Shown here piece after piece: positions 1 to 10,673 of a stretch of 64,000 nt of DNA. Positions within the stretch are counted from its first letter, which is position 1. The number at the start of each line of letters is the position of its first letter. The notes under the pieces are model-generated. The model was not told where the DNA came from, made no database searches, and worked only from the letters and a program-made list of their open reading frames with translations. The stretch is from Glandiceps talaboti (Eukaryota; Hemichordata; Enteropneusta; Spengelidae). Location of the stretch: contig NC_135561.1 in NCBI RefSeq assembly GCF_964340395.1, positions 18,406,240-18,470,239 on the forward strand. Reading direction: 5' to 3'. Made by a program: the position numbers and the translations under genes.

Positions 1-265
1 TACATTTTCCTCCTTAAATAAAATATTCAAGACTTTGGCCTTCTTGATGACCATGGTTTAAAGGAAAGGAAAAAGAACTTGTTTTTTTTACCCGGATTGG
101 GGAGTGCCTGTTTTTGCACTCCCCTCAGTTGCCTTAAAAGGAATAAGTAGTTCAAAAATGTCAAAGGCAAACGGTTAATACACTTTATAATTGATTACTT
201 ATCTCTGTTTTGTCTTCTCAGATACTGGTCATTCGATCGCTTCCTTCAGGCACACACGTCTTCTG
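1..265 (-). mobile_element. 5' end fragment of the U2-associated LINE (second copy)
   Basis: This stretch matches 10,970-11,230, the 5' end of the Tx1-like LINE, in the same orientation, including the shared block CCCGGATTGGGGAGTGCCTG. The element would extend left out of the window. Its 5' end stops near 265 and joins U2 spacer sequence (CTTGCTACATCCGGG) instead of the U2 gene itself. So a second LINE copy or a duplicated segment borders the array on this side. Confidence 0.65.
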
Positions 266-377
266 TACTCGGTCACCTTGCTACATCCGGGTATCTGCTA
301 CCATTAGAAATCCTGACAATTTTATGAAGTCCACCAGAAAATTCAACTATTACTTCTATTCTTTATTTCGATAAGAC

Positions 378-564
378 GGTGGACCGTTCCCGGAGGTACT
401 GCAATACCAGGTCGATCCGTGGCCAGGACGGAGCAAGCTCCTATTCCATAGCCCGATTGCAAAAATCAGTTTAATATCGAGCTGCTCGATGAGCAGCGTA
501 TCAGATATTAAGCTGATAAGAACAGATACTACACATGATCTTAGCCAAAAGGCCGAGAAGCGAT
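378..564 (-). ncRNA. U2: U2 snRNA copy, minus strand, lacking its upstream promoter
   Basis: Full-length 187-nt U2: it starts ATCGCTTCTCGGCC, carries the branch-site-pairing block GTGTAGTATCTG and the Sm site GATTTTTG, and ends GGAACGGTCCACC. Only a few bases of normal 5' flank (CGTT) remain before the sequence switches at about 570 to the opposite-facing spacer. The PSE and octamer found upstream of the other copies are therefore absent. The RNA sequence itself looks intact, but transcription is doubtful. Confidence 0.9.
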
Positions 565-754
565 AACGAAAACAAAAATAAACAATAATTACACTTCTAT
601 TTCTCTTTCAAATGTCACGTTATCCTCCATTTTGGACATCACAATACAACTTAAAACAGGTACACAAATATACTGATCAACTTTCATAAAATTGTCAGGA
701 TTTCTAATGGTAGCAGATGCCCGGGTGTAGCAAGGTGTCAATCTGACCAAGTAC

Positions 755-1065
755 ATTTGCATATCACTATGTAGTCTTTCTTCCAAATAATACCATGGTT
801 ACTGGTCATCCAGAAGTGGCCAACAGTACCTAGTTGTTATTTTGACTGGATTTTGTTTCCTGCTTTTTACATACTTAAACATTGAGATATATATAATACT
901 AAAGTCATGTACATTTTCTGAGAATAATGCAGATCATTTCCCATGAAGATATTTAATTAAACTTTGGTAAGAAAGATCGAGAATTTACCTTTCCCTTGCC
1001 TTACCTGAAACCGTACTAGGTCTTTTAACCCGCACATAGGCCACCCCAGAGTACCTTTCACCGTT
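755..1065 (+). promoter_or_regulatory. U2 promoter (octamer DSE and PSE-like block), unit 1
   Basis: ATTTGCAT, the octamer bound by Oct-1 in vertebrate snRNA enhancers, lies at 755-762. TTACCTGAAACCGTACTAGG at 1001-1020 (about -65 to -46) resembles the vertebrate PSE start TCACCNTNA. Both recur in each unit at fixed distance. Confidence 0.65.
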
Positions 1066-1252
1066 ATCGCTTCTCGGCCTTTTGGCTAAGATCATGTGTA
1101 GTATCTGTTCTTATCAGCTTAATATCTGATACGCTGCTCATCGAGCAGCTCGATATTAAACTGATTTTTGCAATCGGGCTATGGAATAGGAGCTTGCTCC
1201 GTCCTGGCCACGGATCGACCTGGTATTGCAGTACCTCCGGGAACGGTCCACC
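1066..1252 (+). ncRNA. U2: U2 snRNA gene, unit 1
   Basis: U2 snRNA pairs with the intron branch site in the spliceosome. The 187-nt copy has the invariant 5' region (ATCGCTTCTCGGCC), GTAGTATCTGTTC, stem IIb GCTGCTC-ATC-GAGCAGC, Sm site GATTTTTG and the 3' stem block GGAATAGGAGCTTGCTCC. A likely 3' box (GTCTTATCGAAATAAAGAAT) follows at 1253. The promoter is intact, so it is probably expressed. Confidence 0.96.
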
Positions 1253-1799
1253 GTCTTATCGAAATAAAGAATATAAGTAATAGTTGAATTTTCTGGTGGA
1301 CTTCACATTGTTCTTACAAATCGTTTTGGACGTTAATATTGTTCTGTCGCTTTGAAATGTACGTTTGACCTAAAAAAAAGCACTGTCAATTTATTGACGG
1401 TTGTACTTTCACGGTTTCTAGATCATTCAGCGGAGACTTTCTCACATGCTCCCTAGATTTACATGAGCCGGGCAGCTTATTCGAAGGGGATCCTGACGGT
1501 TATGTTTCTCCCAAATCATTGCAAAAAGTTGGATTGGGACTCGTCAATGTTATCCAAAAGTCTAATGCACTTTTTGCCAATTATACTTTAAAGACAATCT
1601 ATGACAGACATGTTTCGAACAAATCGCTTGTTTATGAATCAAAGGAAGAAGACGAGAACTTATGTATGAATGTGATGACTGACTATCGTTTCAAACCACT
1701 AGGTGGTACCGGTATCCTCAGGCCGGGAATGTTCTCTCCACAGACTGTGTTTACAATAACGCATATGATAAATCCATAATATACAAAAATAAACAATAA

Positions 1800-1997
1800 T
1801 TACACTTCTATTTCTTTTTCAAATGTCACGTTATCCTCCATTTTGGACATCACAATACAACTTAAAACAGGTACAAAAATATACTGATCAACTTTCATAA
1901 AATTGTCAGGATTTCTAATGGTAGCAGATGCCCGGGTGTAGCAAGGTGTCAATCTGACCAAGTACATTTGCATATCACTATGTAGTCTTTCTTCCAA
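1800..1997 (-). other. 65-codon spacer open frame, recurring in U2 units
   Basis: A 65-codon frame recurs at 589-786, 1800-1997, 4218-4415, 6637-6834 and, inverted, at 11,542-11,739 and within 12,762-12,983. It contains the octamer on its other strand. It opens with TTG, not ATG, in the left units. In the units at about 3,010 and 5,430 one base of a T run is lost and the frame breaks. No family recognised; most likely non-coding spacer that overlaps the snRNA enhancer. Confidence 0.3.
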
Positions 1998-2276
1998 ATA
2001 ATACCATGGTTACTGGTCATCCAGAAGTGGCCAACAGTACCTAGTTGTTATTTTGACTGGATTTTGTTTCCTGCTTTTTACATACTTAAACATTGAGATA
2101 TATATAATACTAAAGTCATGTACATTTTCTGAGAATAATGCAGATCATTTCCCATGAAGATATTTAATTAAACTTTGGTAAGAAAGATCGAGAATTTACC
2201 TTTCCCTTGCCTTACCTGAAACCGTACTAGGTCTTTTAACCCGCACATAGGCCACCCCTGAGTACCTTTCAACGTT
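1966..2276 (+). promoter_or_regulatory. U2 promoter, unit 2
   Basis: Octamer ATTTGCAT at 1966-1973, 304 nt before the U2 start; PSE-like TTACCTGAAACC block at about -65. Confidence 0.65.
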
Positions 2277-2463
2277 ATCGCTTCTCGGCCTTTTGGCTAA
2301 GATCATGTGTAGTATCTGTTCTTATCAGCTTAATATCTGATACGCTGCTCATCGAGCAGCTCGATATTAAACTGATTTTTGCAATCGGGCTATGGAATAG
2401 GAGCTTGCTCCGTCCTGGCCACGGATCGACCTGGTATTGCAGTACCTCCGGGAACGGTCCACC
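2277..2463 (+). ncRNA. U2: U2 snRNA gene, unit 2
   Basis: 187 nt, apparently identical to unit 1 through the branch-recognition region, stem IIb, Sm site and 3' stems. Upstream elements and the 3' box are intact. Confidence 0.96.
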
Positions 2464-3175
2464 GTCTTATCGAAATAAAGAATAGAAGTAATAGTTGAAT
2501 TTTCTGGTGGACTTCACATTGTTCTTACAAATCGTTTTGGACGTTAATATTGTTCTGTCGCTTTGAAATGTACGTTTGACCTAAAAAAAAGCACTGTCAA
2601 TTTATTGACGGTTGTACTTTCACGGTTTCTAGATCGTTCAGCGGAGACTTTCTCACATGCTCTCTAGATTTACATGAGCCGGGCAGCTTATTCGAAGGGG
2701 ATCCTGATGGTTATGTTTCTACCAAATCATTGCAAAAAGTTGGATTGGGACTCGTCAATGTTATCCAAAAGTCAAATGCACTTTTTGCCAGTTATACTTT
2801 AAAGACAATCTATGACAGACATGTTTCGAACAAATCGCTTGTTTATGAATCAAAGGAAGAAGACGAGAACTTATGTATGAATGTGATGACTGACTATCGT
2901 TTCAAACCACTAGGTGGTACCGGTATCCTCAGGCCGGGAATGTTCTCTCGACAGACTGTGTTTACAATAACGCATATGAGAAATCCATAATATACAAAAA
3001 TAAACAATAATTACACTTCTATTTCTTTTCAAATGTCACGTTATCCTCCATTTTGGACTTCACAATACAACTTACAACAGGTACACAAATATACTGACCA
3101 ACTTTCATAAAATTGTCAGGATTTCTAATGGTAGCAGATGCCCGGGTTTAGCAAGGTGTCAATCTGATCAAGTAT

Positions 3176-3486
3176 ATTTGCATATCACTATGTAGTCTTT
3201 CTTCCAAACAATACCATGGTTACTGGTCATCCAGAAGTGGCCAACAGTACCGAGGCGTTATTTTGACTGGATTTTGTTTCCTGCTTTTTACATACTTAAA
3301 CATTGGGATATATATAATACTAAAGTCATGTACATTTTCTGAGAATAATGCAGATCATTTCCCATGAAGATATTTAATTAAACTTTGGTAAGAAACATCG
3401 AGAATTTACCTTTCCCTTGCCTTACCTGAAACCGTAGTAGGTTTTTTAACACGCACATAGGCCACCCCAGAGTACCTTTCACCGTT
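3176..3486 (+). promoter_or_regulatory. U2 promoter, unit 3
   Basis: Octamer at 3176-3183, again 304 nt from the U2 start. The PSE-like block has one change (CCGTAGTAGG for CCGTACTAGG). Confidence 0.6.
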
Positions 3487-3670
3487 ATCGCTTCTCGGCC
3501 TTTTGGCTAAGATCATGTGTAGTATCTGTTCTTATCAGCTTAATATCTGATACCCTGCTCATGCAGCTCGATATTAAACTGATTTTTGCAATCGGGATAT
3601 GGAATAGGAGCTTGCTCCGTCCTGGCCACGGATCGACCTGGTATTGCAGTACCTCCGGGAACGGTCCACC
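3487..3670 (+). ncRNA. U2: U2 snRNA variant, unit 3 (damaged stem IIb)
   Basis: 184 nt. Compared with the other units it lost three bases and gained a substitution in stem-loop IIb (CCTGCTCATGCAGCTCG), leaving about 4 bp instead of 7. It also has ATCGGGATATGG for ATCGGGCTATGG just after the Sm site. The branch-pairing region is unchanged. It may be a variant or a decaying copy. Confidence 0.9.
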
Positions 3671-4383
3671 GTCTTATCGAAATAAAGAATAGAAGTAATA
3701 GTTGAATTTTCTGGTGGACTTCACATTGTTCTTACAAATCATTTTGGTCGTTAATATTGTTCTGTCGCTTTGAAATGTACGTTTGACATAAAAAAAAGCA
3801 CTGTCAATTTATTGACGGTTGTACTTTCACGGTTTCTAGATCATTCAGCGGAGACTTTCTCACATGCTCCCTAGATTTACATGAGCCGGGCAGCTTATTC
3901 GAAGGGGATCCTGACGGTTATGTTTCTCCCAAATCATTGCAAAAAGTTGGATTGGGACTCGTCAATGTTATCCAAAAGTCAAATGCACTTTTTGCCAGTT
4001 ATACTTTAAAGACAATCTATGACAGACATGTTTCGAACAAATCACTTGTTTATGAATCAAAGGAAGAAGACGAGAACTTATGTATGAATGTGATGACTGA
4101 CTATCGTTTCAAACCACTAGGTGGTACCGGTATCCTCAGGCCGGGAATGTTCTCTCCACAGACTGTGTTTACAATAACGCATATGAGAAATCCATAATAT
4201 ACAAAAATAAACAATAATTACACTTCTATTTCTTTTTCAAATGTCACGTTATCCTCCATTTTGGACTTCACAATACAACTTAAAACAGGTACACAAATAT
4301 ACTGATCAACTTTCATAAAATTGTCAGGATTTCTAATGGTAGCAGATGCCCGGTTGTAGCAAGGTGTCAATCTGATCAAGTAC

Positions 4384-4694
4384 ATTTGCATATCACTATG
4401 TAGTCTTTCTTCCAAACAATCCCATGGTCACTGGTCATCCAGAAGTGGCCAACAGTACCTCGGCGTTATTTTGACTGGATTTTGTTTCCTGCATTTTACA
4501 TACTTAAACATTGAGATATATATAATACTAAAGTCATGTACATTTTCTGAGAATAATGCAGATCATTTCCCATGAAGATATTTAATTAAACTTTGCCAAG
4601 AAAGATCGAGAATTTACCTTTCCCTTGCCTTACCTGAAACCGTACTAGGTCTTTTAACCCGCACATAGGCCACCCCTGAGTACCTTTCAACGTT
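4384..4694 (+). promoter_or_regulatory. U2 promoter, unit 4
   Basis: Octamer at 4384-4391, 304 nt upstream of U2; PSE-like TTACCTGAAACCGTACTAGG retained. Confidence 0.65.
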
Positions 4695-4881
4695 ATCGCT
4701 TCTCGGCCTTTTGGCTAAGATCATGTGTAGTATCTGTTCTTATCAGCTTAATATCTGATACGCTGCTCATCGAGCAGCTCGATATTAAACTGATTTTTGC
4801 AATCGGGCTATGGAATAGGAGCTTGCTCCGTCCTGGCCACGGATCGACCTGGTATTGCAGTACCTCCGGGAACGGTCCACC
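4695..4881 (+). ncRNA. U2: U2 snRNA gene, unit 4
   Basis: 187-nt copy matching units 1 and 2, with full stem IIb, Sm site and 3' stems and an intact promoter. Confidence 0.96.
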
Positions 4882-5593
4882 GTCTTATCGAAATAAAGAA
4901 TAGAAGTAATAGTTGAATTTTCTGGTGGACTTCACATTGTTCTTACAAATCGTTTTGGACGTTAATATTGTTCTGTCGCTTTGAAATGTACGTTTGAACT
5001 AAAATAACAGTCAATTTGTTGACGGTTGGTTGTACTTTCACGGTTTCTAGATCATTCAGCGGAGACTTTCTCACATGCTCCCTAGATTTACATGAGCCGG
5101 GCAGCTTATTCGAAGGGGATCCTGACGGTTATGTTTCTCCCAAATCATTGCAAAAAGTTGGATTGGGACTCGTCAATGTTATCCAAAAGTCTAATGCACT
5201 TTTTGCCAATTATACTTTAAAGACAATCTATGACAGACATGTTTCGAACAAATCGCTTGTTTATGAATCAAAGGAAGAAGAGGAGAACTTATGTATGAAT
5301 GTGATGACTGACTATCGTTTCAAACCACTAGTTGGTACCGGTATCCTCAGGCCGGGACTGTTCTCTCCAAAGACTGTGTTTACAATAACGCATATGAGAA
5401 ATCCATAATATACAAAAATAAACAATAATTACACTTCTATTTCTTTTCAAATGTCACGTTATCCTCCATTTTGGACATCACAATACAACTTAAAACAGGT
5501 ACACAAATATACTGATCAACTTTCATAAAATTGTTAGGATTTCTAATGGTAGCAGATGCCCGGGTTTAGCAAGGTGTCAATCTGATCAAGTAT

Positions 5594-5904
5594 ATTTGCA
5601 TATCACTATGTAGTCTTTCTTCCAAACAATACCATGGTTACTGGTCATCCAGAAGTGGCCAACAGTACCTAGGCGTTATTTTGACTGGATTTTGTTTCCT
5701 GCTTTTTACATACTTAAACATTGGGATATATATAATACTAAAGTCATGTACATTTTCTGAGAATAATGCAGATCATTTCCCATGAAGATATTTAATTAAA
5801 CTTTGGTAAGAAACATCGAGAATTTACCTTTCCCTTGCCTTACCTGAAACCGTACTAGGTCTTTTAACCCGCACATAGGCCACCCCAGAGTACCTTTTAC
5901 CGTT
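5594..5904 (+). promoter_or_regulatory. U2 promoter, unit 5
   Basis: Octamer at 5594-5601, 304 nt upstream of U2; PSE-like block intact. Confidence 0.65.
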
Positions 5905-6091
5905 ATCGCTTCTCGGCCTTTTGGCTAAGATCATGTGTAGTATCTGTTCTTATCAGCTTAATATCTGATACCCTGCTCATCGAGCAGCTCGATATTAAAC
6001 TGATTTTTGCAATCGGGCTATGGAATAGGAGCTTGCTCCGTCCTGGCCACGGATCGACCTGGTATTGCAGTACCTCCGGGAACGGTCCACC
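5905..6091 (+). ncRNA. U2: U2 snRNA gene, unit 5
   Basis: 187 nt. One G-to-C change opens the outermost base pair of stem IIb (GATACCCTGCTC). The 3' box region reads GTCTTATCGTAATAAAG, one base different from the others. Otherwise intact. Confidence 0.94.
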
Positions 6092-6190
6092 GTCTTATCG
6101 TAATAAAGAATAGAAGTAATAGTTGAATTTTCTGGTGGACTTCACATTGTTCTTACAAATCATTTTGGACGTTAATATTGTTCTGTCGCT

Positions 6191-6616
6191 TTGAAATGTA
6201 CGTTTGAACTAAAAAAAAAGCACTGTCAATTTATTGACGGTTGTACTTTCACGGTTTCTAGATCATTCAGCGGAGACTTTCTCACATGCTCCCTAGATTT
6301 ACATGAGCCGGGCAGCTTATTCGAAGGGGATCCTGACGGTTATGTTTCTCCCAAATCATTGCAAAAAGTTGGATTGGGACTCGTCAATGTTGTCCAAAAG
6401 TCAAATGCACTTTTTGCCAATTATACTTTAAAGACAATCTATGACAGACATGTTTCGAACAAATCGCTTGTTTATGAATCAAAGCAAGAAGACAAGAACT
6501 TATGTATGAATGTGATGACTGACTATCGTTTCAAACCACTACTTGGAATGGGGATCCTCAGGGGACTGTTCTCTCCACAGACTGTGTTTACAATAACGCA
6601 CATGAGAAATCCATAA
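6191..6616 (+). other. Spacer open frame downstream of U2 (up to 141 codons), recurring
   Basis: An open frame recurs in each left-arm unit, ending at 1779, 2990, 4197, 5408 and 6616. It ends with an ITHMRNP-like tail, a stop and, within about 12 nt, AATAAA. The longest copy opens at TTG, and none has a convincing in-frame ATG near the front. The start region differs by frameshifts in an A run. Between units most substitutions change the amino acid, which argues against purifying selection. No family recognised. It could be a captured, decayed 3' exon with its poly(A) signal. Confidence 0.3.
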
Positions 6617-6802
6617 TATAGAAAAATAAACAATAATTACACTTCTATTTCTTTTTCAAATGTCACGTTATCCTCCATTTTGGACTTCACAATACAACTT
6701 AAAACAGGTACACAAATATACTGATCAACTTTCATAAAATTGTCAGGATTTCTAATGGTAGCAGATGCCCGGATGTAGCAAGGTGTCAATCTGACCAAGT
6801 AC

Positions 6803-7104
6803 ATTTGCATATCACTATGCAGTCTTTCTTCCAAACAATACCATGGTTACTGGTCACCGAGAATATTACCTGAGCGTTATTTTGACTGGACTTTGTTTTC
6901 TGCATTTTACATACTTAAACATTGAGATACACATAATACTAAAGTCATTTACATTTTTGGAGAAAATGCAGATCATTTCCCATGCAGATATTTGATTATA
7001 CTTTGCTAAGAAAAGTCGAGAATTTACCTTTCTCTTGCCTTACCTGAAACCGTACTAGGTCTTTTAATCCGCACATAGGCCACCCCAGAGTACCTTTCAT
7101 TGTT
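6803..7104 (+). promoter_or_regulatory. U2 promoter in front of a truncated copy
   Basis: Octamer at 6803-6810 (295 nt from U2, not 304) and a PSE-like TTACCTGAAACCGTACTAGG, leading into a U2 gene that stops after 50 nt. This unit is more diverged than the others. Confidence 0.5.
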
Positions 7105-7154
7105 ATCGCTTCTCGGCCTCTTGGCTAAGATCATGTGTAGTATCTGTTCTTATC
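7105..7154 (+). pseudogene. Truncated U2 snRNA, first ~50 nt
   Basis: Begins ATCGCTTCTCGGCC, has C for T in GGCCTCTTGGC, and runs to TCTGTTCTTATC, where it joins the LINE. It lacks stems II-IV and the Sm site, so it cannot form a U2 snRNP. Confidence 0.93.
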
Positions 7155-7390
7155 TAGTCCCCAACCGCCTTTATTTTTTGGCAGGTTGATAATGTTACGT
7201 GCTACAGCCTCCCTTTTCCCTGTCTAGAAAAAGGAAAACATTCCAGAAATAAGTCGTTGCAAAATAGTTGGAGGGCACGTAAAAAGGGTGGCAACACAGT
7301 ACAAGAGCAGGAGGGCTAAGGAATTTAAAGCAGTCGTTTTGCCCGTGAGGGTAAGATGCCTCGATTTCCAGGAGTTAAGTGTTTTCCGTA
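7155..7390 (-). pseudogene. LINE ORF2 thumb region of reverse transcriptase, broken
   Basis: The minus strand encodes LNSWKSRHLTLTGKTTALNS, the W-K-x-R-x-L-T-x-x-G-K motif of L1/Tx1 RTs after the palm. A single TAG follows FSFF where family members have Trp, then the frame continues to NLPKNKGGWGL and stops at the U2 junction. The sequence that should lie between this and the upstream RT portion, including the YxDD active site, is missing. Confidence 0.8.
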
Positions 7391-7519
7391 ATTTCATATC
7401 TCTGTCTGACTAGTTTAGTATAGACATATCACCATTTGAAATCCAGACCCTGTTTACCTTTATTTTGTCAGTGTTAAAAGGGATACCAACAGGGGGTTCT
7501 GCTCTGTTTTGCCACCCTC

Positions 7520-8440
7520 CTACCAAAAGTCCTTTGCTTTTGTCTTTATTAGGGGAGAGCTAGTGATATTGTTATAGAGAGTTTGTACATAGTGGATAAA
7601 GGGGGAGCCGAAGTTCATTTTATGCAATACTTTAACAAGGAAGGCCCATTCAACGCGATCAAAGGCTTTCTGCTGGTCCAGGGAGATAATAGCGCAGGGT
7701 GACTTGCGTTCATTTGCAAAGTAAACCGTATCTCTGAGGATTTGGATGTTTTCATGTATCGATCTCCCTGGGATGCCACAGGTTTGAAAGGGAGAAAGAA
7801 GAGAGGTGAGAACTGGTTTTAAACGATTACAAAGAGATTTGGAAATTAACTTATAATCAGTGTTGAGAAGAGAGATAGGTCGCTTATTTTTTGGGTTCAT
7901 GTGTGCATTTTCATTACCTGGGAGAGATGTGTCTACCTGTTTATTGGGGAGGGTGATGACGCTCCTCCGCTGAGAAGTTGATAGTTCCCCTCGTTCAAGC
8001 ACTTCATTCAGAACGTTTGTAATGGCATCGCCGATGAAGTGCCAACACGATAGATAAAATTCGTTCTCCCCCCGGTGTTTTGTAGTTTTGTAGTTTTCCA
8101 TTTGTGTAAGTGAGTTGAATAATTCTGTTTTAGTTAGGGGGCCCTCTAAACTCTGTTTTTGTTCAGGTTTGAGAACGGAAGTGATTTTAGAAAGGAAAAA
8201 TTCTTGCTGGTTTTTGTCCAGGTCGGGTTCAGAAGTAAAGAGTGTTTTGTAAAAGTTAGTGAGTGTATTTGAAATTTCTTTTTGAGTTGGATGAGTTTTA
8301 CCTTGACCATCCTGAATGGCTGTGATGATCTTTTTCCTACCGCGATTGTGCTCGCGACTGAAAAAATACCGGGTACATCTTTCAGAAAGGTCAAGTCTGT
8401 GGACGCGCACGCGAATCATGGTGCCTTGCTGCCTTTTCAT
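7520..8440 (-). pseudogene. LINE ORF2 reverse transcriptase N-terminal part
   Basis: A 306-codon open frame with RT blocks: NKRPISLLNTDYKLISKSLC (RT1/2-like), QTCGIPGRSIHENIQILRD, then SLDQQKAFDRVEWAFLVKVL carrying the catalytic Asp and the AFDRV motif typical of L1/Tx1. The frame ends after SSPLIKTKAKDFW, just before the expected G-x-RQG-x-PLSP block. The rest of the palm is deleted. The protein cannot be active as it stands. Confidence 0.88.
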
Positions 8441-8681
8441 GTTTAAAGAGTTAATTTCCTCTTTTAATAGATGGTATTTGCCTAATGTTTACTTCGTTCT
8501 ATCACATTCGTTCAACTTGATGGTATATTTTGTGAGGTCGTTTTGGAGGGATTGGAGACGAGTTTTGTGTTGTTTTGTTTTTTCATTTGCACATTGTTTT
8601 AACACAGACTTAAAACGGCCCTTAACCATCCCACCAATCGGATAGGTTCTGTAAACCTGGTTTAAGTGTTTGCCAGTTTTT

Positions 8682-9479
8682 CTAATGTTGCTGAAGTTTA
8701 TCAATGATAGTAGGGTCCTGAAGTAGGGAGGTGTTGCACTTCCACACACCTGGACCACGCTGAGGTACGGAAGGGAGGAAAACAGAGATTTCAACGTAGT
8801 CATGGTCAGAAAGATGGCATGGGGAAATAGAAGTGGATATTTTAAGGGAAGATGTATAGTAGAAGCGATCTAGGCGGGAGGATACCGTGTTCTGTTTATC
8901 ACGCCATGTGAATGCTGTGACCTTTGGATGTTCAATACGCCAGGAGTCCACTAGTTTAAAATCTGTAGTAAGCAGGTTCAACTCCCTACTCCCTGCAAAA
9001 CTATAAGTACTGGAAGCGGAGCCTCCTAGTTTGTCTAATTGTTTTTCGACGCAATTAAAATCACTCCCAATTAGAATAGAGTCGTCTCCTTAGAAGAAGT
9101 TATGTAAAGAATTAAAAAAAGGAGGCCGATGATTTGGAATGTTTGAGCCATAAATATTGATCAGGGAGAGCGATGTTCCACCGATGTGGACAGTGCATGA
9201 TATCACTCTGCCATTGTCATTTTTAACGTTGGTGTGATGGAGTTCAGTGTTCGTGGAGAAAAGGACTCCCACCCCCATACTACTTGGAGAGCCAAAATTC
9301 CAAATGGCATTCCCACCCCACTCATTTGTCCATTGCTTCTCTTCACTGATTGAATTTATGTGAACTTCTTGATGGAAAACAACATCATACTTATTGCGGC
9401 AATGGGTGGAGGTTTGCGACCTTTTTGAAGGATTCTTCAAGCCATCGACGTTAATGGTCAGAATGGTCAAGGTAGCCAT
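8682..9479 (-). pseudogene. LINE ORF2 APE-type endonuclease, interrupted
   Basis: Begins MATLTILTINVDGLKNPSKR (N-V-x-G-L-x-x-x-x-K-R, as in APE endonucleases), then FHQEVHI (QE motif), GVGVLFS, INIYGSN, GSDFNCV and CHLSDHDYVEI (catalytic SDH). One TAA at 9090-9092 splits the frame, and translation resumes in the same frame. A further stop at 8682 is followed by linker sequence (QNLSDWWDGL) in the same frame. An inactive relic. Confidence 0.85.
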
Positions 9480-9537
9480 GAAGTGAAATAATAGAGAGGG
9501 TACTGTCATGTGTGTTTGATGATAGAAGAGGGGAAAA

Positions 9538-9834
9538 TTAATCAAAGAAATAATAATCAAGGAAATGTGTATCTTTTTTTAGGACGAAGTCTGGGTGTCT
9601 GTAGCAGCAGTGGTGTAACCAGTCTGAAGTGTTTTTGGATTTGGAAGTGCATCTCCTAATGGGGCAAGGTAACTCAATCGTGTCTAAGTAATTGTGTGTG
9701 TTCTGTAGGTGTGCAATCAGCATTGGCCAGCCGGTGAGTATTGTTTGGCAGTTCTCGCTAGATTTATGTGTTTTACAGCACCTTACTTCTATTTCATTTA
9801 ACCTATGTAAGCATGAGTCTCTCATTTTACTCAC
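9538..9834 (-). pseudogene. LINE ORF1 C-terminal remnant
   Basis: A 98-codon frame on the LINE coding strand, ending just upstream of ORF2. It contains CPIRRC...HHCCYRH, which could be a degenerate zinc-binding finger. Its position fits the end of ORF1 (gag-like RNA-binding protein). Confidence 0.5.
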
Positions 9835-10331
9835 AGCTGATTTAATCTGTCTGTTTTCGAAGGATTCTGGTATATCGTAGTCACTATTGTTGGAATCTGT
9901 GTCAGTTTGTGTGGTGTAATTCTGTTGACTGTCATAGTATCTCTCTGTCTCTGTTGAGGTACTAATGTCTCCTGAAATGGGAGAGTATCGCGTTTCTGTG
10001 TTATTTGTTTAGTTTTCTTCCTGTGAATCGTTTTCAGAATTTATAAGTTCAGGGGGTTTTGATCTTTTGTTTTCTTCCCCCCTCAGAGTCGGTTTCGAGA
10101 TCGGATGATGTTCGTTTCTCTCTTTGTGGACCGGTGGTAGGTGTGACCTTTTCATGAGAGAAGATATCAGGTGTCGGTGGTAAAGGTAAGTTTGTGTCAT
10201 CTGTTTTTTCTTGTGGTGTATTGTCTGTATGGTTGTCAGCTGTTTCCATTGTGTGACTATCGTCCTGTGCGGTGTTCGTGTTTGTTTCAATGTCTGGTTC
10301 GGTGCTTGTATTTGTTTTGTCGTTTTCATTT

Positions 10332-10673
10332 TCAGTTTGGTACCCATTTGTCCGTTATAGACACTTTATTAGCAAAGGAGAGAGGGCAAGCCCTGTAGCT
10401 GTGTCCCTCGTCACTACATATGGTACACTTTATTTTCTTTGTGCACGTTTCGAAAGTATGCCCCTGCTCAAGGCATCTAAAACACGTTTCAACCGTGCAC
10501 TGCTTGGCAAAAATGGCCACTTTTACCGCATTTTGCACAAATTTTTGGTTGCCCAGCGCACGAAAACCATATATTTTGGTTACAGACTCTGATCTTTGGT
10601 GGAATGCTTCGCCGAAGCTTGACTTTGTACTGTCGCAGCCCATTGTAACATGATGGGAAATCAGCGTATACAC
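10332..10673 (-). pseudogene. LINE ORF1 with two CCHC zinc knuckles
   Basis: A 113-codon frame with CFRCLEQGHTFETC and CTICSDEGHSYRAC, both C-x2-C-x4-H-x4-C. Such knuckles bind nucleic acid in ORF1 proteins of Tx1-clade elements. Ser/Thr- and Lys-rich frames continue downstream (about 10,009-10,347) but are shifted, so the ORF is broken. Confidence 0.75.

Larger units (their letters stand above)
571..7154 (+). repeat. Tandem U2 snRNA array, left arm (~1.21-kb units)
   Basis: U2 starts at 1066, 2277, 3487, 4695, 5905 and 7105, with spacings of 1211, 1210, 1208, 1210 and 1200 bp. Each unit holds the 187-nt U2 gene, a downstream 3' box-like stretch, about 500 bp with a plus-strand open frame, a 65-codon minus-strand frame and a promoter region. 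Spacers are nearly identical between units, as expected under concerted evolution. The last unit breaks inside U2 at 7154, where a LINE begins. Confidence 0.95.
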
